From assembly GCA_013339895.1 (NCBI GenBank), contig JABACO010000018.1:6517699-6581698 (forward strand): a stretch of 64,000 bases of DNA. The letters run 5' to 3'. The DNA is from Ephydatia muelleri. Its lineage: Eukaryota; Porifera; Demospongiae; Spongillida; Spongillidae. The stretch's first letter is position 1. Each line of letters opens with the position of its first letter. This document shows, piece after piece, positions 40,901-48,190 of this stretch. The translations under genes were made by a program, and so were the position numbers. The notes beneath the pieces are model-generated. The model worked only from the letters and a program-made list of their open reading frames with translations, ran no database searches and was not told where the DNA came from.

Positions 40901-43900
40901 GCAAGTCAGACTCTGCTAACAATGTAGTACCGGTCCCAACTCAAGGTCACAAGTGGGAAACAATCTTATCTCAAATCAAATACACAACACATCATTATCA
41001 ATAACTGAATCGTGCACATGACAGCTTCTGAAAGAGTGATCCGAACCTGACAGCTGGTCTGAAAGAGTGACCCTAACCAATAGGTTGTTTGGGATTGTCA
41101 ACCAATCAGATACCTGCTGTATGACTAATGAGTCACTGATATTACACACTAATAAAAAGAAAACCAGGTTACAAATATTTTTGTCACTACCATACTGCCA
41201 AGATGTTTTGGCGACAACTAGTTGGCGGAAAGTTCTGCCAACCATGTTGCCATCAATTTAATATTTCATTTTTTCCGCCAACTAGTTATTCGCATATTTC
41301 GAATCGCGGAGGGGGGACAGGGGGAAGGGCATTCTGCACGTAATTATATAGCCATAGCCTATTTGGCGAGATGCCGCCAGGTGTCCATAAGGCTCTTGCC
41401 ACGCTGAAGCGCTAAATGATTACTTCATGTAATCTATTGTTGTACAGTACAAAGACACAACCGCGCTGGTAGCACTGTTTATGCCGGTAAACGGCGGGCC
41501 ATACGAGTCTAATTCATTTCTGTGATAGTCGGTCGCGGTCGCTAGTTCCTACGTCCCCGACTGACTCACTCAAATATGACACAGAGAACCCTTATTTCAC
41601 ACGAAACACACAATTTATAGGTCCAATGCCCGACAAGTGCGCAGGCGCAGCCTAATAATAACCTAGATATTACAGATGAGGGCGTAGGCCCTCACACTCC
41701 ACCCTTCTTATCTAAAACCCCACCTGGCTAATCCCCTGCCCACGCGCACCTCACATTACACCAAATCTCCCTTCCCACAAGGTCAAATATTAGTTCTTTT
41801 CCACTGTCTTCACTCCATGCACTCTCTTGCTTCTGTCTCTTCTTTGCCCGCCTGCTTTTCCGCATATACACTCTCTGGCATACGCTTCTCCTTGCGTCAC
41901 ATACTCCCTCGCTCTTTCCCTCTTGTAGGGCGGCTCGCGCTCTTTCTCTCCCCGGCGGCAGGACTCTTTCCTCCCGGGCGGCAGGACTCTTTCCTCCCCG
42001 GCGGCAGGACTCTTCCCTCCCCGGCGGCAGGACTCTTTCCTCCCCGGCGGCAGGACTCTTTCCTCCCCGGCGGCAGGACTCTTTCCTTCCCGGCGGCAGG
42101 ACTCTCTCCTCCCCGGCGGCAGGACTCTCACCACCCCAGCGGCAGGACTCTTCCCTCCCCGGCGGTAGGACTCTTTCCTCCCCGGCGGCAGGACTCTTTC
42201 CTCCCCGGCGGCAGGACTCTTTCCTCCCCGGCGGCAGGACTCTTTCCTCCCCGGCGGCAGGACTCTTTCCTCCCCGGCGACAGGACTCTTTCCTCCCCGG
42301 CGACAGGACTCTTCCCTCCCCGGCGGCAGGACTCTCTCCTCCCCGGCGGCAGGACTCTTTCCTCCCCGGCGGCAGGACTCTTTCCTCCCCGGCGGCAGGA
42401 CTCTCTCTCTCGTTCGTCGCTCGTTTTCTAACCTGTCACGTTCGGCGGCGAACTCTTGGACTCGCAGCTTTCGGTCTTCCAGCAGAAACTGGAACATTTT
42501 CTCGAACTGCTCTGCTGCCATACCTTCCTTTTTATAGGGCTGCCCAGAGCGAGTTGTCATTCGCCTAGTACCGTCGTCTGCCAACTGCACGACGAAATAC
42601 CGCTGCCACCAAATGTGATAGTCGGTCGCGGTCGCTAGTTCCTACGTCCCCGACTGACTCACTCAAATATGACACAGAGAACCCTTATTTCACACGAAAC
42701 ACACAATTTATAGGTCCAATGCCCGACAAGTGCGCAGGCGCAGCCTAATAATAACCTTAGATATTACAGATGAGGGCGTAGGCCCTCACAATTTCTCCCC
42801 GCTGCACACTGGTACTGGTAGTTCTGTGTATTTGTTCAATTATGGAAGGCACTGGGCTGTATCCCTTCCTCTCCCTGCTGAGGATCCTCCCCCAATTCCC
42901 TCATGGCAACCGCTCTTGACATGACTTCAACAGAGATGCCAACTGCAGCCCTCACAGCAGTTCAGCCTACTAGAAAACAGTGCACTCTATTCGATGTGGG
43001 AATGAAAACATTGCCTAAGGAGATGTCCAGCAGAGTTGATCACAGCATCAGACTCCATCCTGCATTTGTCCAGCAGCAGGAACATCGAAGACAGGCACAT
43101 CAGGACAGAGAGCAACGGGCTGGTGAGCCAGCTAACACTCCAGACATGGTAGGACAGAACAGTCTGGTAATGCGCTAGCAACGACTGGTCTCAAAGCAAG
43201 CTGTGGTTCTTTGGACAGTCCTTGCCGAGATGACACGCCCAATGGGGCCAGTTGACAGGAAAGACGCTCAGCGGGGAAAGAGGGGCCCTTACGCTAGTGG
43301 CTTGGGTTGATGGCCTCAGAACCTTAAGAGTCTTGCCATCGAGCAGCACTCACGCAGATACCCTGGCTGGCTCAACATCCCAATGAAGACCATCAACGGC
43401 CAGCCTGCCAGGGGAGTGTTGGGGCCCTGAGGTGCTGTCAACGATACAACTGAGCACATGAAGGTGAGAGAGCATTCTGATCTTTATCGGTAATTGCAGT
43501 GCCTTGTTAAAACACTGTTATCCCACTCTTCATTGTAGCTGACTTTGATGCCTTTGCAGAGCTCAGTGAGAAGACACTGGAGAACTGGTTGCGGGCACAT
43601 AAGGTAGCATACTTGGAGGGGAGTTCAGCACTCACTGTTCAGCGCAGAAAATCAGCCTGGAAGCACCCTTGGACCCTCCCGACATTGCTTGTGAAGGAAA
43701 TTGAGAAGCTCATTTTTCAGCAAGTGGACAGCCTTACAGTGGCAGTCACCTCTGCAACCTTGCGCCCCGTCATCAAGGCCCACATTAACTCATCTGCATG
43801 GAGGGAATTGTTGGTGGAGAATGGCAGCATCTTCATGTGCAGCCGAGTCTAAATAAAGTACTTAACTGGTAATTTCAAGTAGCCGCCGCACCCATGCACC

Positions 43901-46900
43901 GGGTATGATATTTCCACCAATTATAAATCGCCTTAAGTTTACCGCCTATTGCAAATTGCCCATTAGTTAAAATCAATTGTTTTGGCTCCGCCAAATAGAA
44001 GTCTCCGCCATTATGTCTTGGCAGTACGGTACTGTACATGTACACACGTGTATTTGATCATGATTCATTAATTGTGTGTAGGCAGGAGCTATTTTTAACC
44101 CCATTAATCAATTTGTACCAGATATCTGGACGAGCAGTACCCTCATTTTCCAACGGAGACGGACTTTATCCACAACCTTCTGAGCTCAGGTGACATATCC
44201 CTTCAGAAGCAAGGAGGAGGACTGTACATGCTCACACAGTTTGCCTTGGAGCGCCCTCAACTCCAGGCTGGGGAGCGCCTCCTCCCTGACCTGGTGGAGT
44301 TCTACCTGTGGTTGCACACCCAGCTGGCCTACATCGTATCCTATGACAAAGCCACTGAGCTGAAGATAGGCCAAGTGGTGGAGCGGGCTGTAGAGAGGTA
44401 CTCTAAGGATTTTGGAAAACACGTGAAGGAGCTGTATGAAATGGTGAAAGGTTAGGAAACCAAAACTTTTCACATGCTTATGCTTATTCCCCTTCTCGTT
44501 TCACTTTTCCTCCTCCTCCCCTTCTCCACATGCATCCTCTCCCACCTCTCATTATGGCACACACGCAAATCACACTCTCTACCTAATCCAGTGGGCTACA
44601 ATGCCTATGTGGAGACCATAGGTCATGCCATCGGTGCTGGAGCATGTGTTGCAGTGCGTCGTGGAAACAAGTTATATACTATAGCCGACGATATGCCCCT
44701 CCTTCACTTCCTGTCAGGTTAGTCATCAGAACATGTAGAAGTGTTCCCTGTTCAACGTCCCTCACCATCAGATACACCAGAGGAAGAAGAAGGAAATGAT
44801 TGGCTATACATTGTGATGGCTGACATTATCAATACCCACAATAACTTCATTCAGGGCCTGTATACCATGACTGGGTCCCAGTGCCTCTCTGTACTGCCTT
44901 CAGACCCTCCCAAGATTCCTCTAACAGAATTCACACTAAGTCACTGTATTGTGGGAAGGAAGAGCTGGTGTGTGGATGCACTAGGGGGAGGGAGGGAGGA
45001 TATGCATCATGGCATCCTGTGTGGGGAATGTAAGCTACATGTACATATGCATTCATCACACTCTCTGCTCTCCCTCCTCCACCTCTAGCCTCCATGATAT
45101 TGATGATTTCTTGCAACTGGTACGCAGTCGATATACCCCCCACAGAGCTACCTATGTACCAGAGGGTGGTCTCCCTAAAGCACTGAAGAATCCTATGGCA
45201 TCTGTGTCTGGCAGTGTGGTGCAGCAGCACACACCCTGCCAGTTTGACCTCCACCTGCTCCAGGAGGATGTGGTAGCTACCTACCTTGCAGGTAAGCCAC
45301 CTGTGGAGAGCGCTGCTGCCATCCGGACACACTTCAAGTTCAGAAACATGGCCCAGCAATCTTCCCCACATCCAGTAGAGTAAGTCATGTGGGGTAGATG
45401 GCAAGTCCTCCATGTTTAGCTTGTTGTTTGCAGTGTTGCCAACTCTGGTGGTGACATTGACATTTTAAGAGATCAGTTACCAGACCTGTTCAAGGTATTA
45501 CTGTCTTTGGTGTAAGATGAATTTGGTAATAGACCTTGTGGCATGCTATGCTATTAAATAATGAGCAGGTCCAATGTGATGACTCGACAACTAAGAAGAT
45601 GGAATTTGAGTTCCATTCAGCTGGTTACCTGACACTGTTGGAGGCTGTACAAGCCATGAAAAATGTGCTAGGTCACTTCATTAAGGTTTGAGGAAATTCC
45701 TTCTAATTGTGCATCAATGTGAAACTACCACTTCATTGTTTTTACTGTTGTTGCAGGAGAGTGATCAGTTGGATTCAGTGAAATCACAGACCATTCGACA
45801 GTTTATGTTCATTTTGGACAGCCAGATAGATCAAAACACACCTGTTTTTGCCAGAAGCAGCACACCCACCCTGTCACCACCACAGCTGAAATTTCTGGAG
45901 AACCTCCCAACAGTGATGGTGTTCTCGTGTCTTCAGAAGTTCATTCAGTGGCTAAAGGATGGCATGTATGACTTCCACACACTTCCCTTCACACTGAAGA
46001 CCTACCTGCCACGAGAGGACCAGGAGGCACTTCTCCAGATACCTGCAAAATGGAAGGGAGGCAAGTCAATTTTATGACAGCCAAAATCATTGGCGCAGGA
46101 TGGGAATACGTTTTGGTTCATGTAGCAAATTCCAATATAGGGATGGTACGATCTACAATACCTCAATCAATATGTCTATTGTGTTATGGTGGTGAGGGAG
46201 TGGGAGATAGACAAGTACTCTTAAGTAACATTAAACCTAAGTACGAATTTCGGTGCCAGTGGTGTTTAAGACACTGAGTTAGCGTTGTATTTTATAGACA
46301 GGAGCAAACTGCTTGATGAGCTCAAGGATTTGACTGACAGTCTAGTTCATTTCGAGATCTACTTCACCAAGAATACTAATGAGACTCTTCAAGTGAGTAG
46401 ATTGCATTATTATATGTATGGTGTGCATTGATTTTGTCTGCTGCAGATGCCAATGAAGAAAGTCCTGGAAGATTTCCATTTCATTTCTCAAGACAATGTT
46501 CTTCCTAAATTCATCCCTAATACGATTTGTGTGCAGCATTATGTGGCCTTCAGGGTTGTACTGCGAGGGTATGTGTGCAGTGATTAGTTGTATGTCTCAT
46601 GAATGCATTGAAGAGGACGGGTGGGAGAGTTGGGGTATCGATGTAAAACCTAGACTTTCACATTTCTGTTTCTTCAGTCTTGTAGCCACAGTGCAGAACA
46701 ATGTTGCTCATGTTGGAAAGGTTGAAATTGAAAAGTGGCAAGAGTTTATTGAAGACATCTGGGATAAGCGACTTCCTCACTTCAGAGACTTCCCTGGGGA
46801 TGGAGGGAAATTTCTGTTCAATCCAAGAACTGGAACATATGGCTTTGGAGATGGACTGGAAGGGGATGACGAGAGATCGCTGCTTGATGTCTTAGATGAC

Positions 46901-47533
46901 GATATTGCTGCTCAAGTTCAAGACAAAGTAGCACCAATGGAACAAAATGAAGATTCCACTGTTAATGATAGTGACAAATGGGAATCAGTTCAAAAAGGTA
47001 TTTCAATTGCTGGTGTGGTTATTTCTGAAATACATCTTTACTATCTTTACAATAGTGAATTTACTATCTTTACAATAGTGCCAGCAGAAGAAGTTCGCCT
47101 TGAAGAGCTGGCCAAGACTTACACTGTAAATGATGTGCTGGATTTCTTTCATAATATCAGAATGGACAAGTACATTGAAATGGTCAGGAATGAAGGGCTT
47201 GATGGAACTCTGCTGGTGGCAGCTGGAGAGGATGAACTGAAGGATTTGGGGATAACCAGTGATTTCTACCGTTTCAAGATTAAGTTTCTATTCAAGCGTA
47301 CTCTCCAGTGCACCCCAACCATACAGGCTTTGGATGTCGTGCTAGACTTCTTAGCTGCAAATAATATGGATAAGTATAGCAAGCGATTTAGTGAGGAAGG
47401 TATTGATGGAGACATGCTCTTTGAGATTCTTCAACTGCCTGATGAATCTGGTAATGCCATTCTAAAGGAGATAGGAATCGTATCAAGCTTTGATAGACTC
47501 AAGATGAGAAAAAAGTTCATTCCATTAAAATGA
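3728..47533 (+). CDS. RNF213-like giant AAA+ ATPase with C-terminal tandem SAM domains (38 exons)
   Basis: Exons: 3728-3806, 5362-5567, 5723-6089, 8007-8127, 10555-10768, 10824-10933, 11602-11938, 12014-12235, 12779-12854, 20574-20686, 20736-20816, 20877-22277, 22345-22584, 22662-23024, 23206-23427, 23599-23999, 24056-25289, 25357-26052, 31973-32353, 32609-32725, 32943-33059, 33186-33524, 33658-33800, 33973-34069, 34122-34580, 34637-34990, 35341-35469, 44138-44450, 44592-44717, 44772-44967, 45089-45379, 45434-45494, 45569-45685, 45757-46060, 46298-46392, 46447-46568, 46678-46997, 47079-47533. All phases agree; the total is 11,019 nt, about 3,672 residues. RNF213 is a cytosolic dynein-like AAA+ protein with E3 activity, linked in vertebrates to lipid droplets and to coating of intracellular bacteria. 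The AAA core and C-terminal half match that family. Here I see no RING or RZ finger, and two SAM domains close the protein. The 5' part is missing: exon 1 starts with ATG straight after an acceptor, so it may be internal. Least certain are the acceptor of exon 28 (44122 is an alternative in another phase), the donor of exon 30, and a possible 57-nt intron in exon 25. Confidence 0.88.
6354..7033. mobile_element. 680-bp non-autonomous DNA transposon with TTAA target sites
   Basis: Terminal inverted repeats caccgcgtccgcgagtaaag at the left and, reversed, ctttactcgcgaacgcggtg at the right (about 26 bp, followed by tgggtca), flanked on both sides by TTAA (6,350-6,353 and 7,034-7,037). TTAA duplication is the mark of piggyBac and of Kolobok elements. 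The interior has no transposase. It lies in intron 3 of the RNF213-like gene. Confidence 0.85.
7660..7906 (+). mobile_element. MITE, about 245 bp, copy 1
   Basis: Imperfect terminal inverted repeats: catgtgggatcgattcc with agacctagtgc at the left and, reversed, gcgttaggtccc with cccatgt at the right. The interior (aaatgtatggctaattaaaa, ttcagcg, aactccatgac) is found again in reverse orientation at 57,668-57,892 and in truncated form at 31,662-31,836. Confidence 0.8.
9555..9657. other. Long imperfect hairpin, about 103 nt (candidate small-RNA precursor or tiny MITE)
   Basis: The 5' arm aaatgatggtgatgg, then agcaggctccaaagagctaag, pairs with the 3' arm cttagctgcttggagcctgcc, then ccatcaccatcattt. 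The loop is about 18 nt and there are few mismatches. Two arms of nearly 45 nt in an intron could be a precursor of the large size described for sponge microRNAs, or a very short foldback element. Sequence alone cannot separate these. Confidence 0.5.
11602..20816 (+). CDS. RNF213-like exons 7-11: AAA3-like module
   Basis: Exon 7 carries VIIEGETGVGKTALVQML, a canonical Walker A at about residues 426-433. Exon 9 ends in LNIHA and exon 10 starts in matching phase with ALTPLEIQELLKP, so the 7.7-kb intron 9, with a hAT and a gypsy element in it, is spliced out cleanly. Exon 11 carries the Walker B, VFLDEVNTSS, with the DE pair intact. The sensor-1 Asn (VVAACNPHRG) follows at the start of exon 12. 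In RNF213 the AAA3 and AAA4 modules are the hydrolysing ones, and this module keeps what is needed for that. Confidence 0.9.
13130..15170 (-). pseudogene. hAT-type transposase pseudogene (ZNF862/KIAA1586-like)
   Basis: Read on the minus strand from 15,170: a cysteine-containing N-terminal finger (SVSCLLCAKHHDKL), then EKLWLIQSK, KYFSILMGGSTD (DDE-core start), LPIHCFNPCLELVVKDAL, KKCHGTRWIQHKLQA (conserved RW), and near the C-terminus ERCFSTMNKIKTDWRSN at about 13,330-13,390. The last is the dimerisation signature of hAT transposases. Several frameshifts and stops split it, so it is dead. It lies in intron 9, antisense to the gene. No clear terminal inverted repeats were found. Confidence 0.8.
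15505..19720 (+). mobile_element. Ty3/gypsy retrotransposon, 5'-truncated and decayed, sense to the host gene
   Basis: From 15,523: capsid C-terminal part, two CCHC knuckles (CYRCSGKHLAPDC and CHTCGKKGHISRVC) and protease (VDTGASVSLIS). A TGA at 16,693 breaks the frame before reverse transcriptase (CGDFKVTVN, KLDLANAYLQL). A frameshift near 17,065 and a TGA at 17,113 follow. The catalytic box reads YLDN at about 17,128 in place of the usual YxDD. RNase H (ILSCDTSPYGVGAVL) and integrase (H..H..CQVCQ zinc site; TDNGSNF; NDRVERAVQ) come next. The first integrase aspartate position reads His (VHAHYAGAF, near 18,429). The polypurine tract gaagggaggga precedes a 3' LTR at 19,431-19,720 (TGTAGCA...CTGTAACA). 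No 5' LTR or gag start is present. Confidence 0.9.
19431..19720 (+). repeat. 3' LTR of the gypsy element
   Basis: Starts TGTAGCATCC right after a polypurine tract and ends ACTGTAACA, so it has the TG...CA ends of an LTR. There is no second copy upstream, in keeping with 5' truncation. The end at 19,720 is set by the terminal CA and is approximate. Confidence 0.6.
19721..20573. other. Rest of intron 9, nothing recognised
   Basis: AT-rich sequence without recognisable genes or repeats; it ends with the acceptor aacacccag before exon 10. Confidence 0.5.
20877..22277 (+). CDS. RNF213-like exon 12: AAA4-like module
   Basis: The longest exon, 467 codons. It opens with the end of the previous module (sensor 1 in AACNPHRG, arginine-rich DRWLRGSYYVRPL), then gives IIVGAPGSSKT (Walker A, about residues 879-886), CVVFMDEAGLPEE (Walker B) and VSFVAITNHVLDAAKTNRAI (sensor 1 region). 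All these are close to the RNF213 consensus, including the GLPEE that follows the Walker B. This exon gives the family assignment most directly. Confidence 0.93.
22345..25289 (+). CDS. RNF213-like exons 13-17: AAA5/AAA6 and hinge region
   Basis: Exons 13-15 contain FVCSDFPGD, GHTVVMAQTDDIHESFYDL and NTPAPFLNRFEKYRLTHH, which are hallmark segments of the non-hydrolysing last AAA modules of RNF213 (the PAPFLNRFEKY string is characteristic). Exon 16 to 17 splices in phase 2 at a GTAAGT donor; the GTG just before is shared with the donor. Exon 17 (411 codons) has LLLHFPPHNFLNPCYSTLYLRGW-type sequence typical of the segment before the E3 part in RNF213, at about residues 1,600-1,640. No zinc-binding pattern is present in these exons. 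Confidence 0.88.
25357..26052 (+). CDS. RNF213-like exon 18: helical segment at the place of the E3 module
   Basis: 232 codons, mostly amphipathic helices (for example MIQRIVYLHSSMAVYQLNL). A serine/proline-rich loop (SILSPSPPSPTKQ) lies in the middle. In vertebrate RNF213 the RING finger follows at about this place. Here the only clustered cysteines (LQCNPGC, then KVFC) do not fit the C-x2-C spacing of a RING. The exon ends at GAG and a gtagga donor, and the next 5.9 kb are intron filled with mobile elements. Confidence 0.8.
26547..27339. mobile_element. 793-bp palindrome (foldback element), intron 18
   Basis: The two arms run from tatggaacgttctatacg to the centre near 26,943 and back to cgtatagaacgttccata. 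They match over almost 400 nt with scattered differences, for example ttgtggagatacaagtgtgc against gcacacttgtatctccataa. The arms contain the landmarks (tacctgaagatgtgg, cctacggggtatcgg, ataggaaccc) of the family seen at 2.86, 48.7 and 59.8 kb. There is no coding content. Confidence 0.9.
27640..29870 (-). mobile_element. Gmr1-type Ty3/gypsy fragment: integrase upstream of reverse transcriptase
   Basis: On the minus strand, integrase comes first (29,851-28,870). It has the core (SNFMSQLLVEL, HPQTDGLVERFNQTLKS) and the C-terminal part (KWYD-like RPKRWYDAKARM, GPYQIVTRMGKLNYLL). A linker (FSSVFSDKPGRTN) leads to reverse transcriptase and RNase H (28,826-27,753) with CVDYHRLNAV, LPFGLSGAPSSFQ, an intact YLDDLVVFS, GFLGLTGYYRRFI and QMDASDRGVGAVL. 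Order INT-RT-RH is the hallmark of the Gmr1 lineage, the reverse of normal gypsy. The integrase box reads TNQGSNF, with Asn for the catalytic Asp. A frameshift near 28,860 separates the two halves. The N-terminal side is cut at about 29,870 against a LINE; gag, protease and LTRs were not identified. Confidence 0.85.
29871..31420 (-). mobile_element. Non-LTR retrotransposon fragment (CR1/L2/Jockey group), endonuclease and RT start
   Basis: On the minus strand from 31,418: apurinic-type endonuclease (FDLIFVTETWLCGDIPDSLL), then NYPDINWCI and QLVQKATRG (end of the endonuclease). After a spacer follows the RT start (VCPVYKKGDRSLPSNYRLISLT near 30,000) with CKVMETVIVKSMMSF just before the break at 29,870, where the Gmr1 fragment begins. 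Several frame breaks; not functional. It lies in intron 18. Confidence 0.7.
31662..31836 (+). mobile_element. MITE, truncated copy of the 7.66-kb family
   Basis: Shares aatgtatggcaaatt, acttccagaatataaa and the right end ttaggaccctttttgc with cgatcccatat. The left terminal repeat is missing. Confidence 0.6.
31973..35469 (+). CDS. RNF213-like exons 19-27: long helical E3-shell-like region
   Basis: Nine exons in matching phases cover about residues 2,162-2,873. Exon 26 contains HYDCGVELSPDGQ and LYLLLWANFGAFCVALL, which may be a buried helix rather than a membrane segment. Conservation with RNF213 is weaker by eye here; the assignment rests on the continuous reading frame and on clear RNF213-type sequence on both sides. 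The exon 22 start at 33,186 (after atgtag) keeps phase 0; a nearer acceptor at 33,193 would shift the frame. In exon 25 a stretch of 57 nt (34,384-34,440) starts gtaagt and ends cacag with no stop, so it may be a very short intron or stay in. Confidence 0.75.
35470..37206. other. First part of intron 27, nothing recognised
   Basis: About 1.7 kb of AT-rich sequence without a coding frame of note or a repeat shared with other parts of the window. Confidence 0.5.
37211..41146 (-). mobile_element. Ty3/gypsy retrotransposon with both LTRs, internally deleted
   Basis: LTRs of 231 bp (37,211-37,441) and 224 bp (40,923-41,146), each TGTAGTAC...TTACA on the plus strand, with a 4-bp target duplication CACT on both sides. 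Genes run on the minus strand: gag (40,766-40,221), protease (MMDSGSSVSLIT near 39,970; frameshift near 39,930), reverse transcriptase (39,908-38,880; CVDYRALNKQTVKDAYPLPL, YIDDVLIHS), a break at a poly-G run (38,861-38,878) where the rest of RT and RNase H are missing, then integrase (38,794-38,080; CHKCIKCQ, VDILEVPVS, SDQGRAF, HPQGDGMVERFNRS) and a C-terminal tail (38,055-37,480). A stop follows LMN near 39,000, and further frame breaks occur at 38,340 and 38,080. LTR differences show that it is not recent. Confidence 0.9.
41521..42790 (-). mobile_element. Non-autonomous LTR element (TRIM-like) carrying a minisatellite
   Basis: LTRs of 176 bp (41,521-41,696) and 177 bp (42,614-42,790) are almost identical, differing by one inserted T. 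A perfect 5-bp target duplication ATTTC flanks the element (41,516-41,520 and 42,791-42,795). Read on the minus strand, the element starts TGTGAGGGCC. Its primer-binding-site region begins TTTGGTGGCAGCGG directly after the LTR, and a polypurine tract (agaagggtggag) abuts the other LTR. The only ORF (42,590-41,790) starts like a gag N-terminus (MTTRSGQPYKKEGMAAEQFE) and then becomes a minisatellite; there is no protease, RT or integrase. The near-identical LTRs mean recent insertion, younger than the DNA transposon it sits in. Confidence 0.9.
41949..42410. repeat. 23-bp minisatellite, about 20 copies, inside the TRIM-like element
   Basis: Unit ggcggcaggactctttcctcccc, very even, with few substitutions. 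Since 23 is not a multiple of three, three units code for a 23-residue period (RVLPPGRKESC then RRGGKSPAAGEE on the minus strand). No frame of either strand meets a stop, so long ORFs appear on both strands. Confidence 0.95.
44138..46568 (+). CDS. RNF213-like exons 28-36: C-terminal domain
   Basis: Exon 28 contains LLPDLVEFYLWLHTQLAYIV, and exon 31 contains LLQEDVVATYLAGKPP, both matching typical RNF213 C-terminal segments. Exon 30 is joined to 31 through a weak donor (TG|gtgtgtgg at 44,967), chosen because only it gives the right phase. Exon 34 ends at 46,060 with AG|GCAAGT, a GC-AG intron, which joins exon 35 in frame (KG then DRSKLLDEL). Exon 36 contains VLPKFIPNTICVQHYVAFRV, again RNF213-like. 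The exon 28 acceptor is uncertain: 44,138 fits exon 27 in phase, while 44,122 would need a further exon in the 8.7-kb intron. Confidence 0.82.
46678..47533 (+). CDS. RNF213-like exons 37-38: acidic linker and tandem SAM domains
   Basis: Exon 37 (about 106 codons) is acidic in its second half (LLDVLDDDIAAQ, DSTVNDSDKWE) and looks like a flexible linker. Exon 38 encodes two SAM domains. The first runs from YTVNDVLDFFHNIRMDKYIE to FKIKFLFKR with GLDGTLLVAAGEDELKDLGI; the second runs from ALDVVLDFLAANNMDKYSKR to LKMRKKF with GIDGDMLFEIL and LKEIGI. Both have the five-helix SAM pattern (W/F-x-Y, G-x-DG-x-x-L, LG/EI). SAM domains mediate oligomers or binding partners. Vertebrate RNF213 has none. 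Intron 37 (46,998-47,078) is 81 nt, stop-free and holds an 18-nt tandem duplication, so read-through would also be in frame. Confidence 0.85.
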
Positions 47534-47534
47534 A

Positions 47535-47540
47535 AATAAA
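47535..47540 (+). promoter_or_regulatory. Poly(A) signal AATAAA of the RNF213-like gene
   Basis: AATAAA begins within two bases of the TGA stop (47,531-47,533), suggesting a very short 3' UTR. No other signal of this form is close by until beyond 47.6 kb. Confidence 0.6.
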
Positions 47541-48190
47541 TGCTTCCATTTTGTAAAATACTTTTTTGTATGTAAATAGATGTTGTGAATCAATGTACAA
47601 TCATGATTTACATTGTACTAACTGGTGTGTACCTGTTTTTTTGACAAAGTGACTTTGAAAATCAAAATGTAGCAAGATTGCCCTTTGCCCTTTATATATA
47701 TATGTATTATACCTATAATGCTTCAGCATTGATGGTGACTATGAAAAACAAAATGAGTTTTAGCAGTAATTTAGCCATCATTCATTTTTAATAACATACA
47801 TGTAGACAAACCGGTAAGTGCAACACTTTTAAACAGCTATAACAGCATGAGTTCACACAAAATATTGTTAGCTTGTGGTGAGATGGGGGTGGAATTCAGA
47901 AAAGTACCCCATGTCAGCTAGGTGGCTAATAACATGAAAATCTGCAGTCCATGCAATTTTTAAATGCATAATTATATGTTCTATGAGATCCATTTGCTTC
48001 AAATATTAGAATGGATGTGTAAAGAGACGACACGGTTTTTCTCCTATGGAATTGCCTGCACCACATCGATAACTGGGCCAAATCTAAAAGTATCTCAGTC
48101 TATACAACAAGTCAAGTGGCCTGGTGTCGGATGGGGGGACGTGAACCCTATCTTTGAATCAAAGTACCAAAGTTGTCAAGTCATTAAGTT
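47541..48190. other. Intergenic, nothing recognised
   Basis: AT-rich sequence downstream of the RNF213-like gene with a short TA repeat near 47,695; no coding region recognised. Confidence 0.5.

Larger units (their letters stand above)
41190..44029 (+). mobile_element. TA-flanked DNA transposon, 2.84 kb, split by a nested LTR element
   Basis: Terminal inverted repeats of about 24 bp: ccatactgccaagatg at the left and, reversed, catcttggcagtatgg-like cttggcagtacgg at the right (about 19 of 24 positions match). TA is on both sides (41,188-41,189 and 44,030-44,031), as in Tc1/mariner and pogo elements. Without the nested element it would be about 1.57 kb. Inside, plus-strand frames at 42,903-43,178 (TLFDVGMKTLPKEMSSRVDH) and 43,540-43,852 (LENWLRAHKVAYLEG, VSFQ-less WRELLVENGSIF) look like the DNA-binding half of a transposon ORF common in cnidarians and sponges. 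I could not identify a catalytic domain. Confidence 0.7.

Noticed and set aside
41817..42431. Plus-strand ORF of 204 codons, proline-rich
   Set aside because: Shadow of the 23-bp minisatellite; the minus strand carries the gag-like start and the LTR element runs in that direction.
44592..45088. Extending exon 30 to its last in-frame codon (HSLLSLLHL)
   Set aside because: Exon 31 then cannot be joined in phase, and the added residues are low-complexity intron translation.
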